The notes under the pieces: generated by a model | Databases searched by the model: none | Told to the model about the DNA's origin: nothing | What the model saw: the letters and a program-made list of their open reading frames with translations, nothing else | Made by a program: the position numbers and the translations under genes | In this document: positions 1 through 12,497 of the stretch, piece by piece | Layout of the letters: each line of letters begins with the position of its first letter | How positions within the stretch are numbered: the first letter of the stretch is position 1 | Source: Flammula alnicola | Lineage: Eukaryota; Basidiomycota; Agaricomycetes; Agaricales; Strophariaceae | Length of the DNA: 64,000 nt | Direction of reading: 5' to 3' | Assembly (NCBI GenBank): GCA_015499995.1 | Contig: JADNRV010000093.1 | Coordinates: 124,001-188,000 of the forward strand

Positions 1-315
1 CCACGTCAAATGTCTTCTCCAGGCTCGCGACGGCGAGAAACTGTTTTAGCCGTGATTTAGGTTTCTACAATAATCCGGTTGATCCCAACTCTGACGAGAG
101 CAGGTTCATTCACTTCTTGAGAGCCAAGACCTGGACCGGGGCCCAATTTTCTAAGCTAGTACAAACGCTGATCGTTGCAATTATCTTTAGTGTTGAACAT
201 AACAATGCATTATAACTGATTACATGTCTCGTGTCAGATGGTTCTAGCGACTATCCCGAGTCCGTTCAGTAACTGGGGTACATCACTCGGTACTCGGTGT
301 CGCCACTAAAACCCT
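1..315. other. Intergenic, nothing recognised
   Basis: This stretch lies downstream of the minus-strand desaturase stop codon. I see no open frame of useful length, repeat or RNA motif. It probably contains the 3' untranslated region and terminator of the desaturase, but no signal could be assigned. Confidence 0.5.
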
Positions 316-2107
316 CTACTGACTCTTGGACTTGAGCCTGTATTGATCGGCGGGGCGGCGGAGGGCTTCGCCCTTCTTGTCACGGTAGAAGAGGACGTCA
401 CCTAGAATGCGCAAGATGTGTCAATGGCCGCGCATGTTGTCATCGGTTTGTCTGGAAAAAATGTTCACCTTCATTCTCAACGAATTGGCACTTGTTGTAA
501 CTTTCCCAGAGAGCCTTGAACACGGGCTGGTCAGAGAAGGCGTAGTGGTGACCAATGAACGCCTTCAGGTGTTGGGTAGCCTCAGGTCCGTGGTCTGTTG
601 AAAGGAGAAAATGAATCAGTTACGTAGTAGGGACATTGAGCTCCGACGACGATGCTTACAGAAAGGCATTTTCGGGAAGAACTGCCAAAGAAGGAAGGAT
701 AGGTCGTGAGCATCGTATCTCGTTAGGCGGAGTAGACATCGAGACACTTACGTGGTGGATAACGTGGTAGTGGGCAACGTCGTGGAGGAAGAAGCGTCCT
801 TGCCATCCGAGGAAAGGCCTGTCAACGGTAGCGGCGGCACCACGCTGGAAGTTCCATTCCTTGCCGCGGTAGTGGGGAAGAGTTGGGTCGGTGTGATGGA
901 GGTAGGTGATCATGATGACTGGCAGGAAACGGAAATGTCAACAAACGGCGCATTTACGATAAAGGACAGAGAAAAAAGTGGTGCTTACACCAGTGGGAGA
1001 CCTCGAGCCAGGGGATGAAGTAGTACTTGAGAGTGTTGGCGACGCCGTAAACGGAGCAAGAGTAAGTGACACCCCAGACCATGGCGGCGATACCAATGTT
1101 GGACATGATGACGGCGTTGCGCTGGGCCTTGGTAAAGAGAATCGAGTTCGGGTCGAAGTGGTTGGTCCATTTGGGGTAGGTCTTCTGGCCGGAAACGTTG
1201 AAGACTGGCAAAGGTTGGGGATAAGATCGCGTTAAATCCCGTTCACAATGAATCACTTACGAAGGTAAGCGGGGAATGCTAGAATTTGTTGGCGGATGAG
1301 CATGTAAAGGGTATAGATGGGGGTGTCGCCGAAGAGTTCGTCCCAATCGATTTCGTCATTGGGCTTCTCGGGAATGTTAAGATCTTCACGGGTCTTGGGG
1401 ACATAGACCTCATCGCGCTCCATGGAGGCGTGGTTGGAGTGGTGACGGTGGTGAGAGATTCTCCAAGAGAAGTACGGAGTCCACAGGAAGGTATGAGTGA
1501 TCTAGAAACATCCAACGCTTCAGCTTAATGGATAAGAAGTGCGCTGTTGAGAGACTTACAAAGCCCAAAATGTCGTTAACGATCTTGTGGTCAGAGAAAG
1601 CACCGTGTCCACACTAAATTATTGCCTACGTGAATACGAGACGTATGAAAGAACGGAATGTTCAAACCTCATGTCCAATGACCCAGATACCAGTCAAAAT
1701 AAGGCCCTGGAACCACCAGCTATAGTGTAGGATGTTAATGGAAATATCAACTCTCGAATCATCGAAAGTACTCACTAGACACCCCAAGAGGCCCAGCGGG
1801 CAACCTCAGCACCGATTGGGGTGAGAAGTTCCTTGGTAGCCACAGACTGGAAGTAGGGATCGATGTAGGACGCCAAAGTCCAGGCAGTGGCGGCCAGAAG
1901 AACATCGCGAGCGAAGTAGAGGAGACCACGTTTCGTGTCCCTGACGAAAAGCTCGGCGGGGATGGCGGCACGAATTTCCTTCAAGGACCTACAAAGACTA
2001 AACAAGAGCCCACAGACCCCGATAACATGTGGAACATACCATGGCATGGGAGTGTACGCGGGAAGCGCGTCCTCGCTGTATTTCTCGACTTGAGTGCTGG
2101 AACCCAT
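316..2107 (-). CDS. FAD2: Delta-12 (oleate) fatty acid desaturase
   Basis: This membrane di-iron desaturase makes linoleic from oleic acyl chains in the endoplasmic reticulum. I read ten exons. The start is ATG at 2105-2107 and the stop is TAG at 316-318. The first intron (about 1989-2039) happens to be open in frame, so a naive ORF would include it. The three histidine boxes of the family are visible: HECGH (split by an intron near 1667), HRHHSNH near 1440, and HVIHH followed by FFPKMPFY. The last part (FFPKMPFY) sits on a mini-exon of about 22 nt near 680-702. The C-terminus ends LKSKSQ. The family assignment is firm. Delta-12 rather than omega-3 specificity is inferred from overall resemblance to fungal FAD2. 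The gene looks intact. Confidence 0.9.
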
Positions 2108-3769
2108 GTTGAAGACTTGTCTTGAACAGGGAGTAGAAAGTACTGTTCCTCAGATGGATGAGGTGAGTGACTGAATACTGCACCATAAGGCGACGGTGTT
2201 TAAAAGCATTTGCCATGGGTGGGGTAGAATACTCATGCGGCCTTGAGTAAGGGAATCCTGTGAAAGGACGAGTCCAGGGCACGCCACAATGAATACCCTG
2301 CTGCTCTGCGAGTCGTAACGGGCTTCGTCTGATGTCACCAATCAGGATTCGTCAATTTCTAGCTGCTTCCCTTACCTATTTGGCGATTTATGGGCGTGCC
2401 AATGGCCGGAGTGCACTTCGCGAGCCATCGTCATTGGTACGATACAGAGTAAAACCAACTCTGGGCACCCTGGACCGTGTACCACCTAAAAATATCTCAC
2501 CATCGAATCAGACCTCCCAGTGACGATTTTCATCGGTCTCGGTATCTTTGAGGATTTGTCCTATAAGTAAGTAGGCAATATTTAGCAGGATATTCTTGAT
2601 CGTCGAGAATTTACTATATAGCCACCATGATTTTCCTTCAGCCCCACGCGTCAATCATCTGACCAACGTTGGCTGTTGACCTTCTATTGCTCTCTGAAAT
2701 TTAATATATCGAGGTTCATCGATGGAGATGGGGACAAATATTCATGGACGGTACTGGATCCATTGTCGATTTTTGGTTGATTTTGCGTTGAAGGAGAGTA
2801 AGGAAGAAATAGGTTGAAATTCAAACCGCGATTGTTCCGCAACGGCGTGCAACAGGCAGTGAGGTTAGGGTTATGATCGCCAGTGGTACTTTGGTGCCAG
2901 GTGGTACTCGTAATACTAACAGAACAACGAGTGGCGATTTTCTTAAGCCAACACACCTCCCTTGCATAAGTACTCCAGCACCGACAAAGCAATATTTGAG
3001 CTTAAAGTTCTTGTACTTTGACTTTTTTCCGGATGCCACCATTGACAAGCTACTTAGTAGGGTCTCCGTGTTTAGCATAAATATCTTCACGTTCAAGCTG
3101 TCAAGAGTTCTCCGGTCTCTTGGCCTCTCAAGCTCTTAAGCTTGCCTTCTCTTATTTTCATCCAATCAACATCCAATGTTTAGGCTTTTTCGGGGATCAA
3201 AGTTGCTAGAATCCCAAGTGACCGCAAATATTTTCCACGACAACATGTCATTTTCCTGGCATTTACCAGGAGCACTAGCCCTACGCGAGCGCATCGACAT
3301 CCTGTATTCTTCAGCATAATTTTTTTTGGTCGAACTGAGATTATCTGTTTAAATTATGGTCCCCACCTGCCACGAGATCTCGCTCTTGTCGCAATTGAAA
3401 TGGAGGACACACGTACAAGTAGAAAGGAGGCCATGGTATGTCGAGACTCGAGAGGTCTTGCATCCGGACATGTGATTCTCGGCTGATCTTCGAACCCGCT
3501 GCGTACTCTGGGTAGATCTCATGCCGTACTATTGTCAGTGGTATCTGAACCTTGCGCTTGATTGTCGTGTTGTAGATCTCCTGGAAGCTAGTACTAAGCC
3601 TGATGGCTAGGGCAATATGCAGGGCAAACTCAAAGACGATTATCTAGAGAAGTAGTTTCACCAACCGACGCTGTTCGATGCAAGGTTTGACATGTAAGCA
3701 CCGTGTCGGAACCCGTGTGCCGCCATCCCTTTCTGCCTCCAGTGACACCGACCTGGTGACATATATTTG

Positions 3770-3922
3770 AGTACTGTTCTAGGAGCGGGATCTGGCCTCG
3801 CGTAGATTAGAGTAGAGTATATTAGTACATGGCTGCGCAGTGTGCCAGCGCATCTCGAGAATATGTACGGCTGCCGCCTTCCAGCCTCGGCGCGCCCGAG
3901 TCGGTCAGATTGGCCTACTCCA
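3770..3922 (+). repeat. Dispersed GATTAGAT repeat, copy A
   Basis: One of six related copies in this window. It has the family layout: GGGATCTGGC, a CGTAGATTAGAG core, GGCTGCGCAGTG, GCCAGCGCAT, then CGGTCAGATTGGCCTACTCC. It ends about 18 bases from the stop codon of the NLR-like gene that comes from the opposite strand. It was duplicated together with that gene, giving copy B. Confidence 0.6.
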
Positions 3923-3940
3923 CTGTGTACCTATGTGTCT

Positions 3941-6487
3941 TCACGACGCCCCTCCCTCCACGTTGCCCTCACCTGCTACCCTAGCTACATATCTTTCCAT
4001 GGCTTCCTTCGCCCTTTTGGTCCAACGTGGATATTTGAGCGATCTGTCCGCGAAAGAACGTCGGCGTGCCAGCTCGACCAATAGGTCCAATTGGCCTGAT
4101 CTGTCCAAAATTTCTGGAAGGAATTTCAGGATGAAGGAATATACCTGGCGCGAGTGCCGTCTGTGGTTTTCCCAATCTCGATGGAATTTAGCGAAAGGGT
4201 GTGGCGCGGGAGCGCCATCGAAATCGTCCCAGCGTTTCCAAGTCTTTCGTATGACTTGTCGTCGTTTCTTGAAAAACCCACTCGTTGCCAATTTTCGCCA
4301 CCTCCACGGGGAATTGCGGCGCATCTTGAGATCGTGGTTCGTGTATAGAGCAGGAAGCTGCTGGTTCGGAAGTCCGAGAACAAATAAGCACCACAGAGCG
4401 GCGACTGCGTACTTGTCGTCCCCCATTGCATATATGCCAGACCTCGTTGAGTCCTCCAAAAATGAAATAAGGTTCTCGGAGTCGCACGAGGCTATGTCGT
4501 ACAAGTGCAAAATGCTGTCGTCATGGCAGTCTATCTGAGCAGACATCCACAGAGATGACGGGAAAAATAGTTCCGAAGTTGAGCGAACTATGCACACAAT
4601 CGAGAGAAGGAACTGGGTTGCGGGTTTCCATCCATACTTGTCGAGTTCCATCATTATTAATTGGTCGTAAGATGCAAATTGATGAGCATATATGTGGTCA
4701 GAATCTTCGAATCCCTACGAAAATGCAATCAATGCCCCAAACATAGAAGACATGTATATCGAAAATGCGAATACGCACAAGCATTTTTATAGATGTTAGA
4801 AATGAGGTGATCCAACGAGGAAGGGGATTGAGTATGCTGACCAAGCGGGCATCTCGGTCATTTACTACACCCTGTAGCACCTCGTCGAAGGAAAGATCAA
4901 GAATACCCATTCTCAGATCTGACGTTGGAAGAGTTTTACTTAAGTGGAAGAGCAGGGCCATGTAGGCATAGTGAAATGTTGAATCGTCTATCACATAACT
5001 TGAGAATTAGAATGAATGGATGACATTAATGGAATTACGTCTACCTTGTGCCTTGAGATCTTGTAAACATTGAGTTGCAAATTTTGTATGCATTAATTGA
5101 GGATTACTATAGAATTGTCGGGATCTAGCCACGTCAAAGAGAAAGTCCTCTAGAGAGGCATGTAAGACTCGTATCTGCGGACCCAGGTGTTCATTCCTTG
5201 TATCAACCTCGATCACGGAGGCAAGATCGCCTAGGATAACTTCAACGTCCCCTGGGTTTAAAGCCACAAATTTCGCGATTTCGTGTAAGCCCCTAGAATT
5301 GAAGAATGCATCTTGATATCTGAGGAGGACGGCGCCAATGATTAGTAACGCCGACTCGACGTCGTCCAAGGATGACATTATGTGCATATACAGCGCATCG
5401 AGCTCCGCGAAAGGCGTGTCATTGTGAGCAGGACGTAACCCCAGAATAACGTCTAATCGATTGGGGGGTATGTGACGGATCGAAGATGTGTACCTCATGA
5501 CAGTTGCAGCGTAGATGAACTGGCCGGACGCTTTTCTGACCAGTGACTCAATAACCTCAGAGAGAGGCCAGTCAGCAGGAATGTAACGCATCTTCGGGTG
5601 CGTGTTCCTGATACGGAGAAAAGAGTCTTGAAGGAAGAGACGAATATCATCATCGGGGTGAAAAGAATTGTCTAACGCCAGGGAAGTCCGAAGTTCGGGA
5701 AGTCGTCCGGAATTGAATGAATATGAGATCTGTTGCTCAGGGCGGCTCACTATAAGAAAGATGAACGGCAAATGATGCTGTTGGAGGGCATGTGCAATAG
5801 ATTCGATGATTTGGCTCTGTACTCGGGAATCTTGACACTCGTCGAGGCCATCAATGATAATCAATCGAGGGGAGGAACTGGGATCGTTGAAGTATCCGGA
5901 GGCGACTAGGTCTTGGATGGGGTCCAAGAGGAGGGATTTGATTTGCGCATCCAACGATCGTTTGAAGATCAATGGATCGCGGTCGATTATCTTTTCAATT
6001 CGTGCGCGTGCTCCAGGAATGTTGGAGGCTAGTTGGTATGCGAGGGTAGGGATAAGGGCGTCGCCGCGTTTTCGGGTATGATCAGACCTAGAGAAAAAGA
6101 AGGTGGCCAGAAGGATGTTCGCCGCGTCGCAAAGCTCAGCGATACTCTGAGCAATCGCAGACTTTCCCGATCCCGCTGGTCCATATAGCCACAGGATAAG
6201 CGCGCTGAGATCTTCTTTCCCCAATATCCAGTTCATAATCCTCTCTAGGACAGCGACGCGTGTTCTCGGGTGACATCTAGGGGGATCGAAACGTTCGCTG
6301 GAGTTATGAAAGGCTCCAGGTGCAGTTGCTTGTTGTAAGCGTTCAAATGCTGTTCATATCATGCAATCAGTTCAATGATTGCGAGCTCCATCTGAAGTGA
6401 CTGTGTCGCACCTGCAGGGCCGCTGTGCAACTCGGTGACCTGTGTGAATGAACCCCCGAGGACGTTGAGGTTACTTCGCGAGAACAT
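3941..6487 (-). CDS. NACHT-domain NLR-like STAND NTPase, copy 1
   Basis: Predicted signal-transduction ATPase of the NACHT class, the fungal NLR-like family linked to heterokaryon or other non-self responses. Exons by eye are 6487-6412, 6349-5045, 4987-4779 and 4714-3941, which gives 787 aa in one frame. A short leader (MFSRSNLNVLGGSF...) precedes a conserved linker. Walker A reads GPAGSGKS, Walker B reads LIIIDGLDEC, and a sensor-like segment reads FLIVSRPEQQ. The region after the NACHT has no WD40, ankyrin or TPR repeats that I can see. It ends in a basic stretch (WRWRKL...KKRRQVIRKTW). The start was chosen because the same ATG, leader and intron exist in the second copy. Function is inferred from the family; no ligand or effector domain is recognised. 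Confidence 0.85.
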
Positions 6488-6774
6488 CTGCTAGACAAGT
6501 TATCTGTATATTCCCTTGAATGACTTTGTTGGATTAGTAGAGGTCGCAAGCAACAAGATGGTGGGAGGACGAACAAGTGCTATGACTCTGCACTCACGCC
6601 AGCGCCCGAGAGCTGTGTAGGCTTTGGTGCGGCCAAAGCCGATGCGGTTTACATAATGCGTGGTCGGCAAATGATGATGAGTATGTATCGCCGCCCTCGC
6701 CTTTGTCCTTTGACGCTGACAGAAAAGTCTACAGCCTACTCTTGACTTCAACTCCCAGCAACTTCCCCTCGTGC

Positions 6775-8085
6775 ATGGACTGTAAAATCTGCGAAGTCAA
6801 ACAACGCCAGTTCTACTGTGAAAATTGCCTAAAAACCCAGTAAGGCTCCCCGTGTTTCCCATCGTTCTTTACCTTGTAACTAATCTCAATGTCGGTGCAC
6901 TGTCCATGATCTACGACAGCAGACGCTTTGGACAGAGACGATCACGTATCCAAGGCAAACAGGGCGCTCGCTGAGACAATGACACAAGCCAGACTCTCCC
7001 GAGCGACTCTCGCCGCTTGTCAAAGGCAGGTGGAGGAAAGAAAACGAAAAGAGTATGTATTTCATTCATTCTCTAAATTCTACCCGACTCTAATAAAACC
7101 GTGCTAGAGAGAGATCGTCTATGAACTCTCCGTGAGACGCTCGCATCTCGTCGGCGCAGCGTCTCAGCTGCGAAAGTCCAGACATCGTCCGCATCAGCCA
7201 TCCACTCCGCCACATCCTCTCCATCGCCTCCACCTCCTCGAGAGGCAGAAAATCTTTTCAATTTATCATCTATCATCGCACGAGCGTGCTCCGGGCTGGT
7301 GCAGGAGCTCGTAGAAGTCTTCAATGTCGTTGAGGTGGGTGGGTGGCCACCGATCGGTGGCAAGGCAGACAAAGGGCGAATGGACGATTGGAGACCTTAT
7401 CCTGCCAGTACCCGGGGATATGAGACGTGAGTCTCCTTTTGAGCTGATCAATTCTTTCTAATGCAATTATCAGGATTCCCGCCCGACCACATTAATGCTG
7501 TCCTGACACGTACAATCCCTTTCCTGTCTCTGCTCACGTTCTACCTTGGCATCAAGCTCCCTTTCGAAGTCATATAGACAGGGGCCAAGCTAGACGTCGG
7601 GCACTCCTGGATCGGAGTGACGAAGGGAACAGAAACCGGTGGTTGGGCAAGGTACGAGTATATCTTACCTGCCTCGCGCTTCTTTCACCTCATTCGATAC
7701 ATCGTCCTCAGATGGTATACCAAACACCCCCTACACCTCTTCTCCTCTCCAATACCCGCATCTCCACTCCTCTACCCAATCCTCCCTCTCTCCAAGACGA
7801 ATATCCCACACCCAATCATCGCCCTCATCCACTACCACCACCCATCATCCAAGTGTCTCTGCCTCTACTAAGCTGCACGACTCGACCTTGGTTGCCTCGG
7901 TCCCTGCAGCCGACCAGGCCCCCTCGTCACTGCAATCCTCCTTAACCACCGTGCTCTCCATGCTGCTGTACAACGTGTCCTACCTCGCGTACACGCAGAG
8001 CATCGACGTCCCGTTGAGCCAGGCCGGGGACGTGCTGAGCAACCTCTGGCTGCTGTGCTGCAGCGCGGAGCTTGGGCGGTCCATC
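6775..8085 (+). pseudogene. ATG14-like: Broken ATG14/UVRAG (VPS38)-family gene
   Basis: Intact members are subunits of the class III PI3-kinase complex in autophagy or endosomal sorting. From ATG at 6775 the N-terminus shows paired cysteines (CKIC ... CENC), typical of the family, then a basic coiled-coil segment. Later family blocks are recognisable: LVQELVEVF, PPDHINAVLTRTIPFLSLL, FYLGIKLPFEV, GVTKGTETGGWAR, and LLYNVSYLAYTQ...VPLSQAGDVLSNLW. These blocks lie in different frames. There is an in-frame TGA near 7120, a frame change near 7385 (MDDW to IGDL) and a TAG after FEVI near 7577. Intron-like junctions remain (for example 7428-7475), so it is a DNA-level copy or a decayed gene, not a retrocopy. 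Homology stops near 8085, before duplication copy 2. Family call likely, inactivation fairly sure. Confidence 0.75.
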
Positions 8086-9763
8086 TCTTCCTCTCCTCCT
8101 TTCCGTCTCTTCCTCTCATTTCTTTCCGTTCCCTTCCTTCCCTTTCTTTGTGTCGTCGTTCCTTCCGTATTCATTCTCTTTTGTAGGAACTCCCACTCAA
8201 TACACCCGGCCCTCCAGACCCCGACGCCCCCATCGTTCCCGCTGCTGTCCTTACCTGTTTGGTGATTTTGGGCGTGTCAATGGCGGGAATGCGCTTCGCG
8301 AGCCATCGCCATTGGTGCGACACAGTGTAAACCCAACTCGGCCACCCTGGACCGTGTACCGCCTAGACATATCTCACCGCCGTGATGATCTTCATCGGTC
8401 TCGGTGACTTTGAGGGTTTTGTCCTGTAAGTAAGTAGGCAATATTTAGCAGGATATTCTTGATCGTCGAGAATTTAATATGTAGCCACCATGATTCTCTT
8501 TCAGCCCCACGCGTCAATCGTCTGATCAACACCACCTTTTCTGAGTCTTGACCTTCTATTGCGCTCTAAAATGTTACATATCGAGGTTCATCGATGGAGA
8601 GGGGACAAATATTCATGGATGGTACTGGATCTATTGTTGATTTTTTGGTTGATTTTGCGTTGAAATTCCAACTGTCATTATTCCGGATCAACAGCGCACA
8701 GCAGCCAGCAACTTGCCAGCGTGGTACAACACTGACGCTGGCAAGCCAACACACCTCCCTTGCATAAGTACTCCACAGCACCACCAAAGCCGAACATTTG
8801 AGCTTTGAGTTTTTGTACATTGGCTTTTTTCCCGGATGCCACCATTGACAAGCTAGTAGGGTCTCTGTTTTTAGCAATCTTCACGTTCAAGCTGCCAGAA
8901 TTCTCCGCTCTTGCCATCTCTTACTTTCATCCAATGTTTAGGCTTTTTCGGTGATCAAAGTCGCTAGGATCCCAAATGACCGCAAATATTTTCCACGACA
9001 ACATGTCATTTTCCTTGCATTTTCCAGGAGCACCAGCCGTGCGCGTGAGCATCGACATCCTGTGTTCTTCTGCATGAATTTTTTTAGTCGAGCTGAAACT
9101 ATCTGTTTAGATTATGGCCCCCCACCTGCCACGAGATCTCGTTTGTGTCGGAATTGAAATGGAGCACATACATACCAGTAAGTAGGAAGGAGACCATGGG
9201 ATGCCGAGCGCTCTTGCCTCCGGACATGTGATTATCGGCTGAACTTCCAACCCTCGCTCGCTGATGGCCATGCCAATATTCAAGGGAAACTCAATGACGA
9301 TTGACTAAAGAAGTGGTTTCACCAAGCGACGCTGTTCGACGCAAGGTTTGACGGCTCAGTCCTCTGTAATGGCGCGTTTGACTCCGAAAAGGTCCTAGTC
9401 GACAGATTGCTTAGTAGTGATAATGTTGTTTTTGCTACGTTATCTTCGAAAAATCCCAGACATATCGTCTTAAGCTTATGCAAGTCACATTTCTTTACAA
9501 TGTTGCGACATTCAATCTCCTTTAAACGTCCTATTTCGCGGTACCTTCTGGACATTGTTTTTGAGTACCGAATGTTGGAAGCCAGCTGAGTTGTGCGTGA
9601 CCCATGTTGTTCCTTCTGGGATCTAAAAGAGTACTAGCCATGAAGAAATAAGTCGAGTCAATTGTAACAAGGAAAATGATCAACAATCCCCGGTAGGTAA
9701 GTGCCATGTCTGGGTCCGTGTACCCTTTCTGCCTTCATTGTACCGACCCAGTACGTGTATTGC

Positions 9764-9922
9764 AGTACTGTTGTAGTAGGGGGATCCTCGCGTAGATTAG
9801 ATTTAATAGATTAGGACGTGGCTGTGTAAGGGCTTGTATCCCAGTGCGTCTCGTACGTACTACGGAATGCACGGTTGCCGCCTTCCAGTCTCGACGCGCC
9901 CGCGGTCAGATTGGCCTGCTCC
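9764..9922 (+). repeat. Dispersed GATTAGAT repeat, copy B
   Basis: Counterpart of copy A inside the second duplicated segment, with the CGTAGATTAGATTTAATAG core and the CGGTCAGATTGGCCTGCTCC end. It lies about 20 bases beyond the stop codon of the second NLR-like gene. Confidence 0.6.
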
Positions 9923-9941
9923 ACTGTATACCAATGTGTCT

Positions 9942-12497
9942 TCACGACGTCTCTCCCTCCGCGCTCCCCTCACCTACTACCCTAGCTACATATCTTTCCA
10001 TGGCTTCCTTTGCCCTTTTGGTCTGACGTGGATATTTCAGCGATCTGTCCACGAAAGAACGTCGGCGTGCCAGCTTAACCAATGTGTCCAATTTCCTTGA
10101 TCTGTCCAAAATTTCTGGAAGGAATTGCAGCATGAGGGAATATACCTCGCGCGAGTGCCATCTGTGGTTCTCCCAATGTCGATGGAATTTGGCAAAAGGG
10201 TGTGGCGCGGGATCGTTACGGAAAGCGTCCCAGGTTTTCCAAGTCTTTCGTATGACTTGTCGTCGTTTCTTGAAAAACCCACTCGTTGCCAATTTTCGCC
10301 ACCGCCACGGTAAATTCCGGCGCATCTTGAGATCGTGGTTCGTGTATCTAGCAGGAAGCTGCTGGTTCGGATGTCCGAGACCAAGCAAGCACCACAGAGC
10401 GGCGATTGCGTATTTGTCGTCCCCCATCACATACATCCCAGACCTCGTTGAGTCCTCCAAAAATGTAATAAAGCTCTCGGAGTCATACCGGGATATGTCG
10501 TACAAGTGCAAGTGGTTGTCGCGATGGTAGTCTATCTGAGCAGACATCCACCGAGATGCCAACAGAAAACGTAGTTTCGAATTTGAGCGAACTATGCACA
10601 GAATCGATAGAAGGAACTGGGTTGCAGCTTTCCATCCATACTTGTCGAGTTCCATCATTATTAATCGGTCATAAGACGCAAGTTGATGAGCATATATGTG
10701 GTCAGAATCATCGAACTCCTATGAAAATGCAATCAATACCCCAAACATAGAAGACAGGTATATCGAAAATGCGAACACGCACAATCATTTTGATAGATTT
10801 TAGAAATGAGGTGATCCAACGAGGAAGAGAATCGAAGACTTTAAAGAGGACGTCTCTGGCAAATGGGGCATTTACCAGATGCTGTAGCACATTGTCGAGA
10901 GAAAGATCAAGAATACCCTTTCTCAGATCTGGCGTTGGAAGAGCATTATTTAAGTGGAAGAGTAGGGCATTGTAGGCGTAGGAAAATGTTAAATCCTCTA
11001 TTGCGTAGCATGAGAATTAGAATTAATTGATAATATTAATGGAATTATGTCTACCTGGTGCCTTGAGATCTTGTAAACACTGAGTTGCAAATTTTGTGTG
11101 CATTAGTCGAGGATTAATGTAGAATTGTCGGGATCTAGCCATGTCGAAGAGAAAGTCCTGCAGAGAGGCATGTAAAACTCGTATCCGCGGACCCAGGTAT
11201 TCATCCTCTGTATCAATCTCGATCACGGAGGCAAGATCACCTAGGATAACTTCGACATCCCCTGGGTTTAAAGCCACAAATTTCGCGATTTCGTGTAAGC
11301 CATTATGACTGAATATTCCATCTTTATATCTGAGAAGGACGGCACCAGTTATTAGTAATGCCGACTCGACGTCGTCCAAGGATGTCATTATGTGCATATA
11401 CAGCGCGTCGAGCTCAGCAAAAGGCGTATCATTGTGAGCAGGACGCAAACCTAGGATAATGTCTAGTCGATTCGTGGGTATGTGACGGATCGAAGATGTG
11501 TATCTCATGACAGTTGCAGCGTAGATGAACTGGCCGGATGCTTTTTCGACCAGTGACTCAATAACCTCGCAGAGAGGCCAGTCAGCGGGAATGTAATGCA
11601 TCTTCGGGTGCGTGTTCCTGATCCGGAGAAAGGAGTCTTGAAGGAAGAGCCGAATATCATCATCGGGGTGAAACGAGTCGTCTAACACCAGGGAAGTTCG
11701 AAGTTCGGGAAGTCGTCCGGAACTGAACGAATATGAGATCTGTTGCTCAGGGCGGCTCGCGATAAGAAAGATGAATGGCAAGTGATGGTGTTGGAGGGCA
11801 TGTGCAATAGATTCGATGATTTGGCTATGTACTCGGAAATCTTGACACTCATCGAGGCCATCAATGATAATCAATCGAGGGGAGGAACTGGGATCGTCAA
11901 AGTATCCGGAAGCGACTAGGTCTTGGACGGGGTCGACAATGAGGGATTTGATTTGCGCATCCAAGGATCGCTTGAAGATAAATGGATCGCGGTCGATTAT
12001 CTTGTCAATTCGTGCGCGTGCTCCAGGAATGTTGGACGCTATTTGGTACGCGAGGGTAGGGATAAGGGCATCGCCGCGATTTCGGGTATGATCAGACCTA
12101 GAGAAAAAGAAGGTGGCCAGGAGGATGTTCGCCGCGTCGCAAAGCTCAGCGATACTCTGAGCAATCGCGGACTTTCCTGCCCCCGCTGGACCATATAACC
12201 ACAAGATAAGCGCGTCGAGATCTTCTTTCCCCAATATCCAGTTCATAATTCTCTCTAGGACGGCGACGCGTGTTCTTGGGTGACATCTAGGGGGATCGAA
12301 ACGTTCACTGGAGTTATGGAAGGCACCAGGTGCAGTTGCTTGTTGCAGGCGTTCAAACGCTATTCGTATCGCGCAATCAGTTCAGTGGTTCTGAGCTAGA
12401 TCTGAAGGAACTGTTTCGCACCTGCAGGACCGCTGTGCAACTCGGTGACCTGAGTGAAGGAACCCCCGAGGACGTTGAGGTTACTTCGTGAGAACAT
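9942..12497 (-). CDS. NACHT-domain NLR-like STAND NTPase, copy 2
   Basis: Paralogue of the gene at 3941-6487 with the same four-exon structure: 12497-12422, 12359-11055, 10997-10783 and 10718-9942, giving 790 aa in one frame. Walker A is GPAGAGKS, with alanine where copy 1 has serine. Walker B is LIIIDGLDEC. The NACHT exon differs from copy 1 at about one residue in ten by hand count. The third exon differs at about one in three and carries two extra residues. Both copies are free of frame breaks, which argues that both are or were recently functional. The C-terminal region is again without recognised repeats. Biological role is not shown by sequence. Confidence 0.85.

Larger units (their letters stand above)
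2360..6618. repeat. Segmental duplication, copy 1
   Basis: This block matches 8240-12629 in the same orientation. Similarity begins at a CTTACCT motif near 2375 (8251 in copy 2), runs through a non-coding part (for example the shared stretch around 2566-2640 and 8427-8505) and covers a whole NLR-like gene. It ends near the shared GCCCGAGAGCTGTG at about 6606-6620. Copy 1 carries a few hundred extra bases near 3420-3700 that are absent from copy 2. The coding parts differ at roughly one residue in ten, so the duplication is not recent. No target-site duplication was recognised at its edges. Confidence 0.85.

Noticed and set aside
752..1528. Plus-strand open frames across the desaturase
   Set aside because: They are antisense shadows of conserved desaturase exons and carry no motif of their own.
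3840..4538. Long plus-strand frame of 232 codons opposite the first NLR gene
   Set aside because: It mirrors the last NLR exon, and its counterpart at 10084-10530 is not conserved in length. The NLR exon is supported by splice sites and a paralogue.
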